Below are positions 9,005 through 17,180 of a stretch of DNA of 64,000 nucleotides, one piece after another. The position numbers and the translations under genes are program-made. The stretch comes from Marivivens donghaensis (GTDB lineage Bacteria > Pseudomonadota > Alphaproteobacteria > Rhodobacterales > Rhodobacteraceae). Within the stretch, counting starts at the first letter, position 1; the number at the start of each line of letters is the position of its first letter. The stretch covers positions 310,001 through 374,000 of the forward strand of contig NZ_JALNPR010000001.1 in the NCBI RefSeq assembly GCF_023541015.1. The letters run 5' to 3'. The notes under the pieces are model-generated. The model did not search any database, had not been told where the DNA came from, and saw only the letters and a program-made list of their open reading frames with translations.

Positions 9005-9505
9005 ATGCCGGGCAGCAAACTCGATGAAATCGATCGCATGATCCTTGCCGAATTGCAGGCGGATGGTCGCATGACCAACGTCGAATTGGCAAAACGAGTG
9101 GGCATTTCCGCGCCGCCGTGTCTGCGTCGTGTGCGCACGCTCGAAGAGCAGGGCTATATTCGTGGGTACCACGCTGACGTGGATAGCCGCGAATTGGGCT
9201 TTGAAGTGCAGGTGTTCGCGATGGTCGGTCTGCACAAGCAAGCCGAAGCTGACCTCTCTGCCTTCGAAGAACGGTGCCGCAACTGGCCGCTCGTTCGCGA
9301 ATGTCACATGCTCAACGGTGAGGTCGACTTTATCCTCAAATGCGTGGCCCCTGATTTGCGCAGCTTCCAGAGCTTCCTGACGGGTGAACTGCTCACCGCG
9401 GACAACGTTGCGCATGTGAAAACATCGCTTGTTATCCGCTGTGCGAAGGACGAACCGGGTGTGCCGTTTGACGTGCTTGAGGAACGCCTTGCTCGCGACG
9501 CTTAG
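9005..9505 (+). CDS. Lrp/AsnC family transcriptional regulator
   Basis: 166 residues from ATG 9005. The N-terminal HTH (about 5-60, DEIDRMILAELQADGRMTNVELAKRVGIS) is followed by an AsnC/RAM ligand-binding domain (about 70-145). The family binds amino acids and acts as octamers or dimers. Its place opposite trxB is conserved in Rhodobacterales and suggests autoregulation from the shared inverted repeat. An upstream TTG (8993) was not chosen because the ribosome site lies between it and the ATG. The stop overlaps the convergent Hint gene by 4 nt (TTAG). Confidence 0.92.
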   Translation: MPGSKLDEIDRMILAELQADGRMTNVELAKRVGISAPPCLRRVRTLEEQGYIRGYHADVDSRELGFEVQVFAMVGLHKQAEADLSAFEERCRNWPLVRECHMLNGEVDFILKCVAPDLRSFQSFLTGELLTADNVAHVKTSLVIRCAKDEPGVPFDVLEERLARDA

Positions 9506-10284
9506 GCGACGTCAAACACCGTAAGATCAGCCATCCGCAAGCGCGGCTGGCAATCCATCCCGAAATCCCCGAGGTCCCGCATATGCGGGAAGAGCGGCAT
9601 GAACATGTCGAGGAGTTCGCCGCGCAAGGGGAACCGATGCGGCGCGCCGGGGTGATAGCTTTCGACCTCTAGCCCCGCGACGCTGAGGCGTTCGTGGGTC
9701 GCAAAGCCCAAGTGGAACACTTGCACGGGCGCCATCGGCGTGATTTCGATGATGCCGTCCCCATCGACGAGATCGGCCAGCGGAACAAATGCGCCGTCTT
9801 GCCCGTTGAAGGCCCTGATGCGGGGTGACGTATGAAACACACGCGCTGATGGTCCGAACATTGTGTCGTGCGATGGACGATGAAGCCCCAACGCCTCTGT
9901 CCCAACGCGGATCATGGATGTCGTTTCACTCGCCACATGCGGCACGATCATCATCGACCCTTTCCACATGAGCGTGCGGAGGCGTCCGTTGGCTGTGCGG
10001 ATGCGGTCCCCGGGCCAGAGGTCTTCGACCGCGATTGGGCCGTTTTCTGTTTGGAATAGCAGGCCACGAGCAAAGGCAGAAAAGGCTTCCTCGAACAGAG
10101 GGTGCGCGGGCGCTGTTTTCTGGAATTCATGGCAGAGGCCATCTTTGGTCAGATGGGCGACTTCGTATTTGCGCATGAGAGGCTGGTTGCGCTGAAGTCG
10201 CCCGTCTTTCCGAGCGATCCGGTCCTGAGAGACCGGTAGGTTATTTGACACGCCTAGAGCGGCTGCCGAACGGGGCATATGCAT
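9502..10284 (-). CDS. Hint-domain protein (hedgehog/intein fold), orphan type
   Basis: 260 residues from the ATG at 10282-10284, which has AAGGTGG (10291-10297) upstream. A Hint domain occupies about residues 85-220, recognisable by FARGLLFQTENGPIAVEDLWPGDRIRTANG, SHDTMFGPSARVF and the late GLEVESYHPG. In inteins and hedgehog proteins the domain starts with a nucleophilic Cys; the matching position before FARG is Ala, and no terminal His-Asn is seen, so self-splicing is unlikely. Such orphan Hint proteins are abundant in Rhodobacterales and unexplained. A longer frame reaches 10446 but lacks a good ribosome site. Confidence 0.78.
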   Translation of the reverse strand: MHMPRSAAALGVSNNLPVSQDRIARKDGRLQRNQPLMRKYEVAHLTKDGLCHEFQKTAPAHPLFEEAFSAFARGLLFQTENGPIAVEDLWPGDRIRTANGRLRTLMWKGSMMIVPHVASETTSMIRVGTEALGLHRPSHDTMFGPSARVFHTSPRIRAFNGQDGAFVPLADLVDGDGIIEITPMAPVQVFHLGFATHERLSVAGLEVESYHPGAPHRFPLRGELLDMFMPLFPHMRDLGDFGMDCQPRLRMADLTVFDVA

Positions 10285-10558
10285 ACTGGTCCACCTTACG
10301 GTTGACCTTCCGTCGGCCCCCACCGACAACATCGGGTCGTTCAACTTGACCAGAATGTGGCAGAAGTTGGTCGGACTTGTCAAAGAAATCAATGTATTGT
10401 GGATCAGCGGGTAACAAAGTGGGGTTGGCAACCTCAGATTGTTCACCTTAGGGGCGTTAATCTGGCCTTAATTTCACGCCGCTCACCCCGAATCGCAAAG
10501 AAAAAGGCGGCCACTGGCCGCCTTGAGGTCTTGGAAGTGTCTGCTTCCGAGGGAGAAA
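10285..10558. other. Intergenic stretch upstream of the Hint gene
   Basis: 274 bp without a convincing gene. A minus-strand TTGACA (10378-10383) could be a -35 box for the Hint gene, but I see no good -10 partner. The terminator of the small minus-strand gene lies at 10501-10524. Confidence 0.3.
10501..10524 (-). terminator. Intrinsic terminator of the 49-residue gene
   Basis: 9-bp stem AAGGCGGCC (10504-10512) with GGCCGCCTT (10516-10524), loop ACT. In the minus direction it is followed by a T run (plus-strand A run 10501-10505). Confidence 0.85.
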
Positions 10559-10708
10559 TCAGGCCACTTTGGCCTCTAATTCGGGGGAGGTAGTTTCTGT
10601 GCGGCGGGCGATCATCGCCTCGCGCCGCAGACCACGCGCCCAAGGCATCTGCGTGTCACAGGCTTTGGCGTCTTCGATCATAGTGGTGAGCCAGCGTTTG
10701 TTTTTCAT
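10559..10708 (-). CDS. Small conserved protein, 49 residues, function unknown
   Basis: 49 residues from the ATG at 10706-10708, with AGAGGACAG just upstream as a ribosome site. Sequence features: basic start [20 protein letters not shown], then [16 protein letters not shown] and an acidic tail. One cysteine, no membrane segment, no signal peptide. I recall similar short proteins with the MPWARG-type core in other Rhodobacteraceae but know of no function. A dedicated terminator 35 nt downstream supports a real gene. An in-frame upstream extension to 10813 lacks support. Confidence 0.65.
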   Translation of the reverse strand: MKNKRWLTTMIEDAKACDTQMPWARGLRREAMIARRTETTSPELEAKVA

Positions 10709-10901
10709 TGCTCTGTCCTCTTGGATAGTCGTTGCCAGTTTCGGCGTTGATCCCACTATCAAGGGCACAGGCGGCAAGAGTTGGGCGAAGTTGTGAAACT
10801 TTGCCCTGTTCATGGGGAAACTGTCTCAGAACGGCGAAAGCCCTTTACGCAAAGGGGTGCGAGAGCGTGAGGCTAAGCGGAAGTGACCCGATTGTGGCGG
10901 G

Positions 10902-11660
10902 TCAGAGGCGGATCGACGCGATCAAACGGCCATAATCGGCCTCTTTTTGATGGCAGGTCCGACGGTAGCTGTAGAATCGGTCTGGGTCCGAGTATGTGCA
11001 GTGGCGCGTCCATTCTGCGGTGCCCACGCCAGCGGTGCGCAGACGGAATAGACCAAAGGCAGGAAGATCGAACATGAACTTCCCGTCTTCTTTGCCATTC
11101 ACAAAGAATCGAGCAAAGGCGGGGTCTTCGTCCAGAAACGTGTCAAAGAATTCCTGACCAACCTCATAGGCGCGTTGGCTGATGGTCGGACCAATGACTG
11201 CGACCATGTTTTCACGGTCCGCGCCGAGGTCTTCCATCGCGATAACCGTCGCTTCGAGAATGCCACTAAGCGCCCCTTTCCAGCCCGCGTGTGCGGCACC
11301 GATGACACCTGCGTCATGGTCGGCAAAGAGCACAGGTTGGCAATCGGCGGTGAGGATGGACAACGCAATGCCCGGAACATCGGTGACCAAGGCGTCGGCT
11401 TGGGCGCGGGGCGTGGTGATGTCAGACACGGTCACAACGTCAGCCGAATGCACCTGATGCACACCAATAAGAGCCTCAGGCGCCACATCCATCGCTGCGG
11501 CCACACGGCCACGGTTGATCACGACGATGTCGGATTGATCGCTGCTGCCACCACCACAGTTCAAGCCCGCAAACACGCCAGACGATGCACCGCCCCGTCG
11601 GGTAAAGAACCCGTGGCGGATCGGCATAAGGTCATCATGGGTGATAATTTCGAGCGTCAT
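10902..11660 (-). CDS. pgeF: Peptidoglycan editing factor PgeF (YfiH family)
   Basis: 252-residue member of the YfiH/laccase-domain family. PgeF hydrolyses L-Ser-containing UDP-MurNAc precursors to keep L-Ala at position one of the peptide stem; other members act as purine nucleoside phosphorylases. Zinc ligands and active-site motifs are visible: HGFFTRRGG, GVHQVHSADV, LTADCQPVLFAD, GAAHAGWKG and HCTYSDPDRFYSYRR. It ends the lgt-midA-pgeF operon with a 4-nt overlap with midA. Older annotations call it polyphenol oxidase. Confidence 0.9.
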   Translation of the reverse strand: MTLEIITHDDLMPIRHGFFTRRGGASSGVFAGLNCGGGSSDQSDIVVINRGRVAAAMDVAPEALIGVHQVHSADVVTVSDITTPRAQADALVTDVPGIALSILTADCQPVLFADHDAGVIGAAHAGWKGALSGILEATVIAMEDLGADRENMVAVIGPTISQRAYEVGQEFFDTFLDEDPAFARFFVNGKEDGKFMFDLPAFGLFRLRTAGVGTAEWTRHCTYSDPDRFYSYRRTCHQKEADYGRLIASIRL

Positions 11661-12712
11661 GGTTCCAGACCTGCGGGCGGTGTGTGGGCATCGGGGTAAA
11701 TCCCGACCACTTTGAAGAGGTCACCCATTTCTGACGGGTGGGTCAAGCGTCTATGTGCGGCGATGTGGGACTCTAACGCATCGCCCGACATTGACTGAGC
11801 CAAACTCTGCGCACGCTGCGTGATCCCGAGGCGTTCGAGAAAGACGCCTTGAGGCGTGATGCGGGTAAAGCGGGCAGGGGCTGCAGATTGGGTGATGACC
11901 TCGAAATCCACATGTGTCGTGAGGTCTGCGGTGCCCGGTGCGTCAAGCGGATCAACGGGTTTGTGTCCACGCAGGGCTTGGAGCGTGTCACCTTGGGACC
12001 GCCAATCGCCGTAATCGATGATCAACGCCGCACCGCCACGGGTGCCGATCCATTCGCCGATTTGCCCCATAATCGCGGGGAGGGCTGGGCATACTTCGAC
12101 CAGATCGCCGTCTTTGGTATCGGCGAGGCGGTGATCCAGCAGCGCAATCGGGGCGGCGGCAGATAGGCCAATGGTGAGGGTGTCACCCTCTAGCCCGACC
12201 ATCCGTTCACGCCAGCCCGTGCCGTCGCGCTGGAATTGGCGCACAGGGAGGGCGTCAAAGAATTCGTTCGCCACAAGGAACAAGGGCGCATTGGGCAGCG
12301 TCGATACATCCGCATGGAACGTCGGGTTCGGAAGGCGCGCGGATTGGGCGGCACGCAGGACGGGCGAGGCTTCGACCAGATGCAGGTCGAGCGCGTCATG
12401 GAACCCAGCGACGCCTTTGGTGGCACGAAGGATGTCTTGCATCAATGTGCCGCGACCGGGGCCGAGCTCTGCCAGAACGCCATTCGGACGGCCTTGGTCG
12501 ATCCAAGCCTGCGCCAAACACAGCCCGATCATTTCGCCAAACATCTGCGATATCTCGGGCGAGGTGACAAAGTCGCCCGTCGCACCCAGCGGATCGCGGG
12601 TGGTGTAATAGCCGTGTTCTGGGTGCAAAAGCGCCTCTGACATATAGTCAGCGAGCGTGATTGGCCCCGTCGCCGCAATCCTGCGTTTGAGGAGGTCCGC
12701 CAGCGCCGTCAT
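11657..12712 (-). CDS. Class I SAM-dependent methyltransferase, MidA/NDUFAF7 family
   Basis: 351 residues. The family includes human NDUFAF7, an arginine methyltransferase for complex I assembly. The opening LADYMSEALLHPEHGYYTTRDPLGATGDFVTSPEISQMFGE type pattern (residues 20-60) and the SAM-binding AELGPGRGTLMQDILRA (about 80-97) are diagnostic. EFFDALPVRQF is the acidic catalytic-region motif. In bacteria the role in NADH dehydrogenase assembly is inferred from the mitochondrial homologue. It overlaps both lgt and pgeF by 4 nt. Confidence 0.9.
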   Translation of the reverse strand: MTALADLLKRRIAATGPITLADYMSEALLHPEHGYYTTRDPLGATGDFVTSPEISQMFGEMIGLCLAQAWIDQGRPNGVLAELGPGRGTLMQDILRATKGVAGFHDALDLHLVEASPVLRAAQSARLPNPTFHADVSTLPNAPLFLVANEFFDALPVRQFQRDGTGWRERMVGLEGDTLTIGLSAAAPIALLDHRLADTKDGDLVEVCPALPAIMGQIGEWIGTRGGAALIIDYGDWRSQGDTLQALRGHKPVDPLDAPGTADLTTHVDFEVITQSAAPARFTRITPQGVFLERLGITQRAQSLAQSMSGDALESHIAAHRRLTHPSEMGDLFKVVGIYPDAHTPPAGLEP

Positions 12713-13590
12713 GTCCGTTTCGCCCGTGCGATCAGAACGAGGCCGATGATGATCATTGGCAGCGACAGAGTTTGCCCCATGGTCAGGCCCCAGCCGTTCA
12801 CATGAAACGCAAGGCCGAGCGGATTTCCTTCGCTGATGAATTGCGCGTCAGGTTGGCGGAAGAATTCAACGATAAAGCGCGATACGCCGTAGCCTGCGAA
12901 AAATGTCCCTGCCAAGGTCCACGGGCGTTTCAGCGCGCCTGCACGCAGCACGAGCCAGAGCATGATAAGGCCAAGGATCACGCCTTCCATCGCGGCCTCA
13001 TAGAGTTGCGAGGGGTGGCGAGCGCAGATGGGCAAGAGGCACTGCTGCGCCGCTTCAGAGGGGAAGACGACGGCCCACGGCACATCGCTCACGCGGCCCC
13101 ATAGTTCGCCATTGATGAAATTCGCCAATCGCCCGAGCAGGAGGCCCAAGGGCGCGACCATCGCCAAACAATCCGCCACCGACCCGAGCGGCAGCTTTTG
13201 ATGGCGCGAATAAAGGTAGGTCGCCACGATCACACCGAGGAACCCACCGTGGAAGGACATGCCGCCTTCCCAGACTTGAAGAACTTCAAGCGGGTTTTGG
13301 GCGTAGTAGCTAAAGCGGTAGAACAGCACATAGCCGAAACGTCCGCCCAAAATCACACCCGCGATGATCCACGTCATAAGATCTTCGAGCTGTTTGGCGG
13401 TCATCGGCGCGGTGTTCGCGGGCCAAAACGCGGGCTGTTTGAGCGACTTTGCGATCATCCACCAGCCCAGAGCGATTCCAGCGATGTAAGCGAGGGCATA
13501 CCAACGCAGCGCAAACTCCATCCCGAAGAGCGAGATGGTGAAGATTTCCGGTGACACATTCGGAAAGGCGAGAGCAGAAAGAGCGATCAT
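12709..13590 (-). CDS. lgt: Prolipoprotein diacylglyceryl transferase
   Basis: 293 residues from ATG 13588-13590. Lgt transfers diacylglycerol from phosphatidylglycerol to the lipobox cysteine of prelipoproteins in the inner membrane. Visible are about seven membrane helices, the GMSFHGGFLG segment with an essential His, and the Lgt signature LGRLANFINGELWGR. It is first in an operon with midA and pgeF. The frame stays open upstream to 13902, but that extension runs antisense through the ubiK-like gene and has no family similarity. Confidence 0.95.
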   Translation of the reverse strand: MIALSALAFPNVSPEIFTISLFGMEFALRWYALAYIAGIALGWWMIAKSLKQPAFWPANTAPMTAKQLEDLMTWIIAGVILGGRFGYVLFYRFSYYAQNPLEVLQVWEGGMSFHGGFLGVIVATYLYSRHQKLPLGSVADCLAMVAPLGLLLGRLANFINGELWGRVSDVPWAVVFPSEAAQQCLLPICARHPSQLYEAAMEGVILGLIMLWLVLRAGALKRPWTLAGTFFAGYGVSRFIVEFFRQPDAQFISEGNPLGLAFHVNGWGLTMGQTLSLPMIIIGLVLIARAKRT

Positions 13591-13693
13591 GGCCGCAGGT
13601 TTGATGGGACGAATAGTCAGAGTCAACAGGTTGCGACTTGCCCCTTTGAGGTTCGCCCCCCATATAGGGCTTAACACTGAACGGAGGCTGACA

Positions 13694-13936
13694 ATGCAGA
13701 CCCGCAATAAAATTCTAGACGACTTTTCCCAATTGATGACCAACGCTATGGGCGTGGCGCAAGGGGCCAAGGACGAAGCGCAGAACGCGATGAAATCCAT
13801 GCTGGATCGCTGGCTTGCGGACCGTGACTTTGTCACCCGTGAAGAATTCGACGCCGTTCGCGCGATGGCGCAAAAAGCCCGCGAAGAGAACGAAGCGCTC
13901 AAGGCGCGGCTCGACGCGCTCGAAGCGCAGAAATAA
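13694..13936 (+). CDS. UbiK-like accessory factor (BMFP domain)
   Basis: 80 residues from ATG 13694 with CGGAGG upstream. The protein is an amphipathic helix followed by a coiled coil (REENEALKARLDALEAQ), matching the BMFP/UbiK family. E. coli UbiK binds UbiJ and lipids to aid aerobic ubiquinone synthesis; other members are membrane-fusogenic. It is divergent from lgt (103 bp) and ends at a terminator. Confidence 0.85.
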   Translation: MQTRNKILDDFSQLMTNAMGVAQGAKDEAQNAMKSMLDRWLADRDFVTREEFDAVRAMAQKAREENEALKARLDALEAQK

Positions 13937-13943
13937 TCACCGT

Positions 13944-13974
13944 CGCCGCCCCCATCGGGCGGCGGTCCTTTTTT
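13944..13974 (+). terminator. Intrinsic terminator after the UbiK-like gene
   Basis: 8-bp GC stem CGCCGCCC (13944-13951) with GGGCGGCG (13957-13964), loop CCATC, and a T run at 13969-13974. Confidence 0.88.
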
Positions 13975-13987
13975 ATGGTGGTCTGAA

Positions 13988-15034
13988 TTGGCAGAACCGT
14001 GTTCGAAACCTGCGTTGCGTTATTTCACGCTGGCTTTCGCTGTGACCGCTGGCGGTCTTATCCTCAGTTTGGTTTTGGGGTGGAGCATCTTTGGCACCGT
14101 GGCGGGTATGTTGAACGTGCTGTTCATCACGACTGTGCTGTCGGTTCTGGAAATTTCGCTCTCATTCGACAATGCGATCGTGAACGCGAACAAACTGCGT
14201 GAGATGACCGCAGTTTGGCAGCGGCGGTTTCTGACATGGGGTATTCTGATCGCTGTCTTTGGGATGCGGATCATTTTCCCGCTGGCCGTCGTGTGTATCG
14301 CGGCCAAGATCGGGCCATGGGCGGCGGTAGAGCTCGCTTGGGCGCATCCTGACCGCTACGCCGCGATCATGGACGGTGCGCGGGTTCCGATCAGCGCCTT
14401 TGGCGGGACGTTTCTGTTGATGGTCGCGCTTTCTTACTTTTTTGACCCAGAAAAGACCGTACATTGGCTGCCTGGTGTGGAACGGATGATGTGCCGCATG
14501 TCAGGCGCGAAACTGTTGGTGGTGACGATTGTGATCGGGGTGATCACGCTTGTGTCGAACCTCTTTGATCCAGTGACAGGCCGCGCGTTTCTACAATCGG
14601 CGATCTGGGGTCTGCTGACGTTTCTGCTGGTCGATGTGCTCGGCCATTATCTGGACGCACAAAAGGCGGGTCGTGCTATTGGGCAGGCAGGTTTGGGGGC
14701 GTTCCTTTACCTTGAAGTGCTCGATGCCTCGTTCAGTTTTGACGGTGTGATCGGTGCGTTTGCGCTGACGCAAAACCTGTTCATCATCGCCATAGGCCTT
14801 GGGATCGGCGCGATGTATGTGCGGTCGATGACGGTCATGTTGGTCGAGAAAGGCACGTTGAACGAATATCGTTACCTCGAAAACGGGGCATTCTGGTCGA
14901 TCCTTGTTTTGGCCGTGGTGATGTTCTTACACGTCGAATTCCATGTGCCCGAAGCTGTCACGGGCTTGATCGGTGCGGCCCTCATCGGCGCATCCTTCGT
15001 GGCGTCTTTGCGGGATCGTAAGCTCCATGGCTGA
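13988..15034 (+). CDS. DUF475 (TerC-like) integral membrane protein
   Basis: 348 residues, about eight to nine membrane helices. The two internal repeats carry the TerC-superfamily acidic motifs EISLSFDNAIVNA (Asp61) and DASFSFDGVIGAF (about 250). TerC relatives are linked to metal-ion export (manganese, tellurite resistance); DUF475 members are not well characterised. The start is TTG at 13988, shortly after the UbiK-gene terminator, because no ATG precedes the conserved N-terminal helix. Its stop overlaps the tusA-like gene by 8 nt, so the two are coupled. Confidence 0.8.
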   Translation: MAEPCSKPALRYFTLAFAVTAGGLILSLVLGWSIFGTVAGMLNVLFITTVLSVLEISLSFDNAIVNANKLREMTAVWQRRFLTWGILIAVFGMRIIFPLAVVCIAAKIGPWAAVELAWAHPDRYAAIMDGARVPISAFGGTFLLMVALSYFFDPEKTVHWLPGVERMMCRMSGAKLLVVTIVIGVITLVSNLFDPVTGRAFLQSAIWGLLTFLLVDVLGHYLDAQKAGRAIGQAGLGAFLYLEVLDASFSFDGVIGAFALTQNLFIIAIGLGIGAMYVRSMTVMLVEKGTLNEYRYLENGAFWSILVLAVVMFLHVEFHVPEAVTGLIGAALIGASFVASLRDRKLHG

Positions 15035-15251
15035 CGTTGAGGTCGACGCCATTGGGCTGCTATGTCCCCTGCCTGTCCTGAAGGCGCGGAAAGTTCTAGC
15101 GTCGATGGCAGAGGGGCAAGTGCTGCGTATTCTCGCATCCGACGCGATGGCGCAGATTGACATGCCCGTGTTTTGTCGCGAGGCGGGGCATGAGTTTCTC
15201 GGTATGGAAGAGGTCGACCGCGGGCAGGCCTATCTGATCCGAAGGGGCTAG
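15027..15251 (+). CDS. TusA/SirA-family sulfur carrier protein
   Basis: 74 residues from ATG 15027. The fold marker is DAIGLLCPLPVLKARKVL, a CPxP motif with the sulfur-accepting Cys near residue 12. Family members hand persulfide sulfur to tRNA thiolation, molybdenum cofactor or sulfur-oxidation enzymes. Length is normal. Here it is coupled to a DUF475 membrane protein and faces mobA, so a link to molybdenum cofactor supply is possible but unproven. Its TAG shares CTAG with the mobA stop. Confidence 0.9.
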   Translation: MADVEVDAIGLLCPLPVLKARKVLASMAEGQVLRILASDAMAQIDMPVFCREAGHEFLGMEEVDRGQAYLIRRG

Positions 15252-15805
15252 CCCTTTAGGTCCTCTGGCGTGTTGAAATTGCGGAAGACGTCGCCGTCAA
15301 ACCGCACCTCGGTTGCGCCCACATATTTAGCCCAGCCCATGACGCGGCGTTCCCCAGACAGAAGGTAATCACGTAATCCCGCGGCCAGATCGACGGGCCA
15401 GACACCGACCGTAGGATGGGCGCGCCATTCGTAGTTGACCAGCGAGGCGGCGTAGGACGGTCCAGTGCCCAAACGCTCCAAAAGGTCATCGGGTAGCGAA
15501 ACGGTATCTCCCGCAATCACCCCGACATGCGAAAATCCAGAGGTCGCAGCCCATTCCATCGCAGTCAAAATACCAGAGAGCGGGCCGCAATCTGGTAGCT
15601 CATCAGGAACCACTGGCAGCCAATATGTCGCGAACCGCTGCGGGTCCCCATTCGCGTTGATCGCTATTTTGGGGGAGTGTTTGCGTAGATCCTCCAGCAG
15701 CCACTCGATCAAAGGGCGATCCCGCCACAGCATCAGGGGCTTATCGCCGCCGCCCATTCGGGTGGCCTGACCGCCTGCAAGGATCATGACTGGTGTTTGC
15801 TGCAT
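15248..15805 (-). CDS. mobA: Molybdenum cofactor guanylyltransferase
   Basis: 185 residues. MobA adds GMP to molybdopterin to make the MGD cofactor of DMSO-reductase-type enzymes. The nucleotide-binding start VMILAGGQATRMGGGDKPLM is diagnostic; the central GPLSGILTAMEW and the late FRNFNTPEDL also match. Standard length. It stands divergent from a DUF2478 gene, a family itself associated with molybdenum functions. Confidence 0.93.
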   Translation of the reverse strand: MQQTPVMILAGGQATRMGGGDKPLMLWRDRPLIEWLLEDLRKHSPKIAINANGDPQRFATYWLPVVPDELPDCGPLSGILTAMEWAATSGFSHVGVIAGDTVSLPDDLLERLGTGPSYAASLVNYEWRAHPTVGVWPVDLAAGLRDYLLSGERRVMGWAKYVGATEVRFDGDVFRNFNTPEDLKG

Positions 15806-15867
15806 TGCGTCCCTTTTCTTTCGCGGCTCAGGCTGTCATCGTGGTGCGACTTGCACAAGAGGGCATA

Positions 15868-16374
15868 ATGTTAGGCTACGTAATCGCGTCCAAAACCAGC
15901 ACCGCAAACCCAACGCTGACAGAGGCGATACGCCAGTTGCGGGCAGAGGGCGTCGTGGTCGCGGGGGCCTGCCAGATCAACGATGATCCGCAGGACGGAA
16001 GCCCTTATCACATGGACCTGCATATGATCCCGTCAGGGAGGGTGATCCGCATCAGCCAGAACCTTGGCGCCTTGTCATCGGGGTGTCGACTGGACCCGAC
16101 CGCATTGGAAGAGGCTGTGGGGCTGGTTGAGGCTTCGCTCGATGGGGCAGAGCTACTCTTGGCGAATAAGTTCGGCAAACAAGAGGCCGAGGGGCGCGGG
16201 TTCCGTCCTGTGATCGGTGCGGCACTGGCGGCGGGTATTCCCGTCCTTTTGGCTGTTCGTGATGAAACCTTGCCTGCGTTCCACGCCTTTACAGAAGGAT
16301 TGGGCGAGGAACTGCCCAACGATCCGGCGGCGATCCTTGATTGGGCTCGCCGCACGGTCGCTGAACTCGCTTAA
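15868..16374 (+). CDS. DUF2478 family protein (molybdenum-associated)
   Basis: 168 residues from ATG 15868 with AAGAGGG upstream. The C-terminal LSSGCRLDPTALEEAV and NKFGKQEAEGRGFRP segments are typical of DUF2478, a family of putative NTP-dependent proteins often encoded beside molybdate transport or cofactor genes. Its role is not established. The position opposite mobA agrees with a molybdenum-related job. Its stop forms TTAA with the stop of the convergent potI-like gene. Confidence 0.78.
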   Translation: MLGYVIASKTSTANPTLTEAIRQLRAEGVVVAGACQINDDPQDGSPYHMDLHMIPSGRVIRISQNLGALSSGCRLDPTALEEAVGLVEASLDGAELLLANKFGKQEAEGRGFRPVIGAALAAGIPVLLAVRDETLPAFHAFTEGLGEELPNDPAAILDWARRTVAELA

Positions 16375-17180
16375 TTCGCGGCTTTTTCGTCCTTGAGGCG
16401 CTGAACAACTTTGCGTTTGTTGAGCAACGATGCAGTTAGAACGCCAACGGTCACGATCCCGATCATGATGGTCGAAAGGGCGTTGATCTCGGGCGAAACG
16501 CCCAAACGCACGGCCGAGTAGATTTTGATCGGGAGGGTCGTTGCACCGGGACCCGTCACAAAGGACGCAATCACCAGATCGTCGAGCGACAAGGTAAAGG
16601 CCAAGAGCCAGCCAGACAGAACCGCGGGAAAAATGATCGGCAGCGTGACCGACATGAACGTGTCGAACGGCGTCGCGCCGAGGTCCGATGCGGCCTCTTC
16701 CAATGATTTGTCAAAGGACAAAAGGCGCGAAGAGACGACGACCGACACATAGCACATCGCAAAGGTCGTGTGCGCGAGGATGATCGTGGTCATGCCCATG
16801 CTGCCGAACATCACCTTGAACAGCAGCAAGAGCGACAGACCAAGGATCACGTCAGGCATCACGAGCGGCGCATAGGCCATCCCAGAAAACAGCGTGCGAC
16901 CCCAGAACCGTCCGCCGCGCACCAGCACATACCCTGCCAGCGTGCCAAGGATTGTTGCAAGCGTTGCCGTTGCAACGGCCACGCGGATCGTCACCCAAGC
17001 GGCATCAAGGAACGCCTCGTTATGGAACAGTGTGCCATACCATTTGGTCGAGAACCCCGCCCAAACCGTCACCAGACGCCCGCCGTTGAACGAATAGACG
17101 ATCAGCACGATCATCGGGATGTAAAGGAAGGCGAACCCGAGGGTGAGGGTGGTCAGGTTGAACCAGCTCAGCTTTTTCAT
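16371..17180 (-). CDS. potI: Polyamine ABC transporter permease (PotI type)
   Basis: 269 residues, six membrane helices. It is an inner-membrane permease of the spermidine/putrescine importer family, with the coupling EAA loop LEEAASDLGATPFDTFMSV (about 165-185). It is last in the minus-strand order potF-potG-potH-potI and overlaps potH by 4 nt. Polyamine specificity is inferred from the whole cluster and the adjacent aminotransferase and oxidase genes. Confidence 0.92.
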   Translation of the reverse strand: MKKLSWFNLTTLTLGFAFLYIPMIVLIVYSFNGGRLVTVWAGFSTKWYGTLFHNEAFLDAAWVTIRVAVATATLATILGTLAGYVLVRGGRFWGRTLFSGMAYAPLVMPDVILGLSLLLLFKVMFGSMGMTTIILAHTTFAMCYVSVVVSSRLLSFDKSLEEAASDLGATPFDTFMSVTLPIIFPAVLSGWLLAFTLSLDDLVIASFVTGPGATTLPIKIYSAVRLGVSPEINALSTIMIGIVTVGVLTASLLNKRKVVQRLKDEKAAN

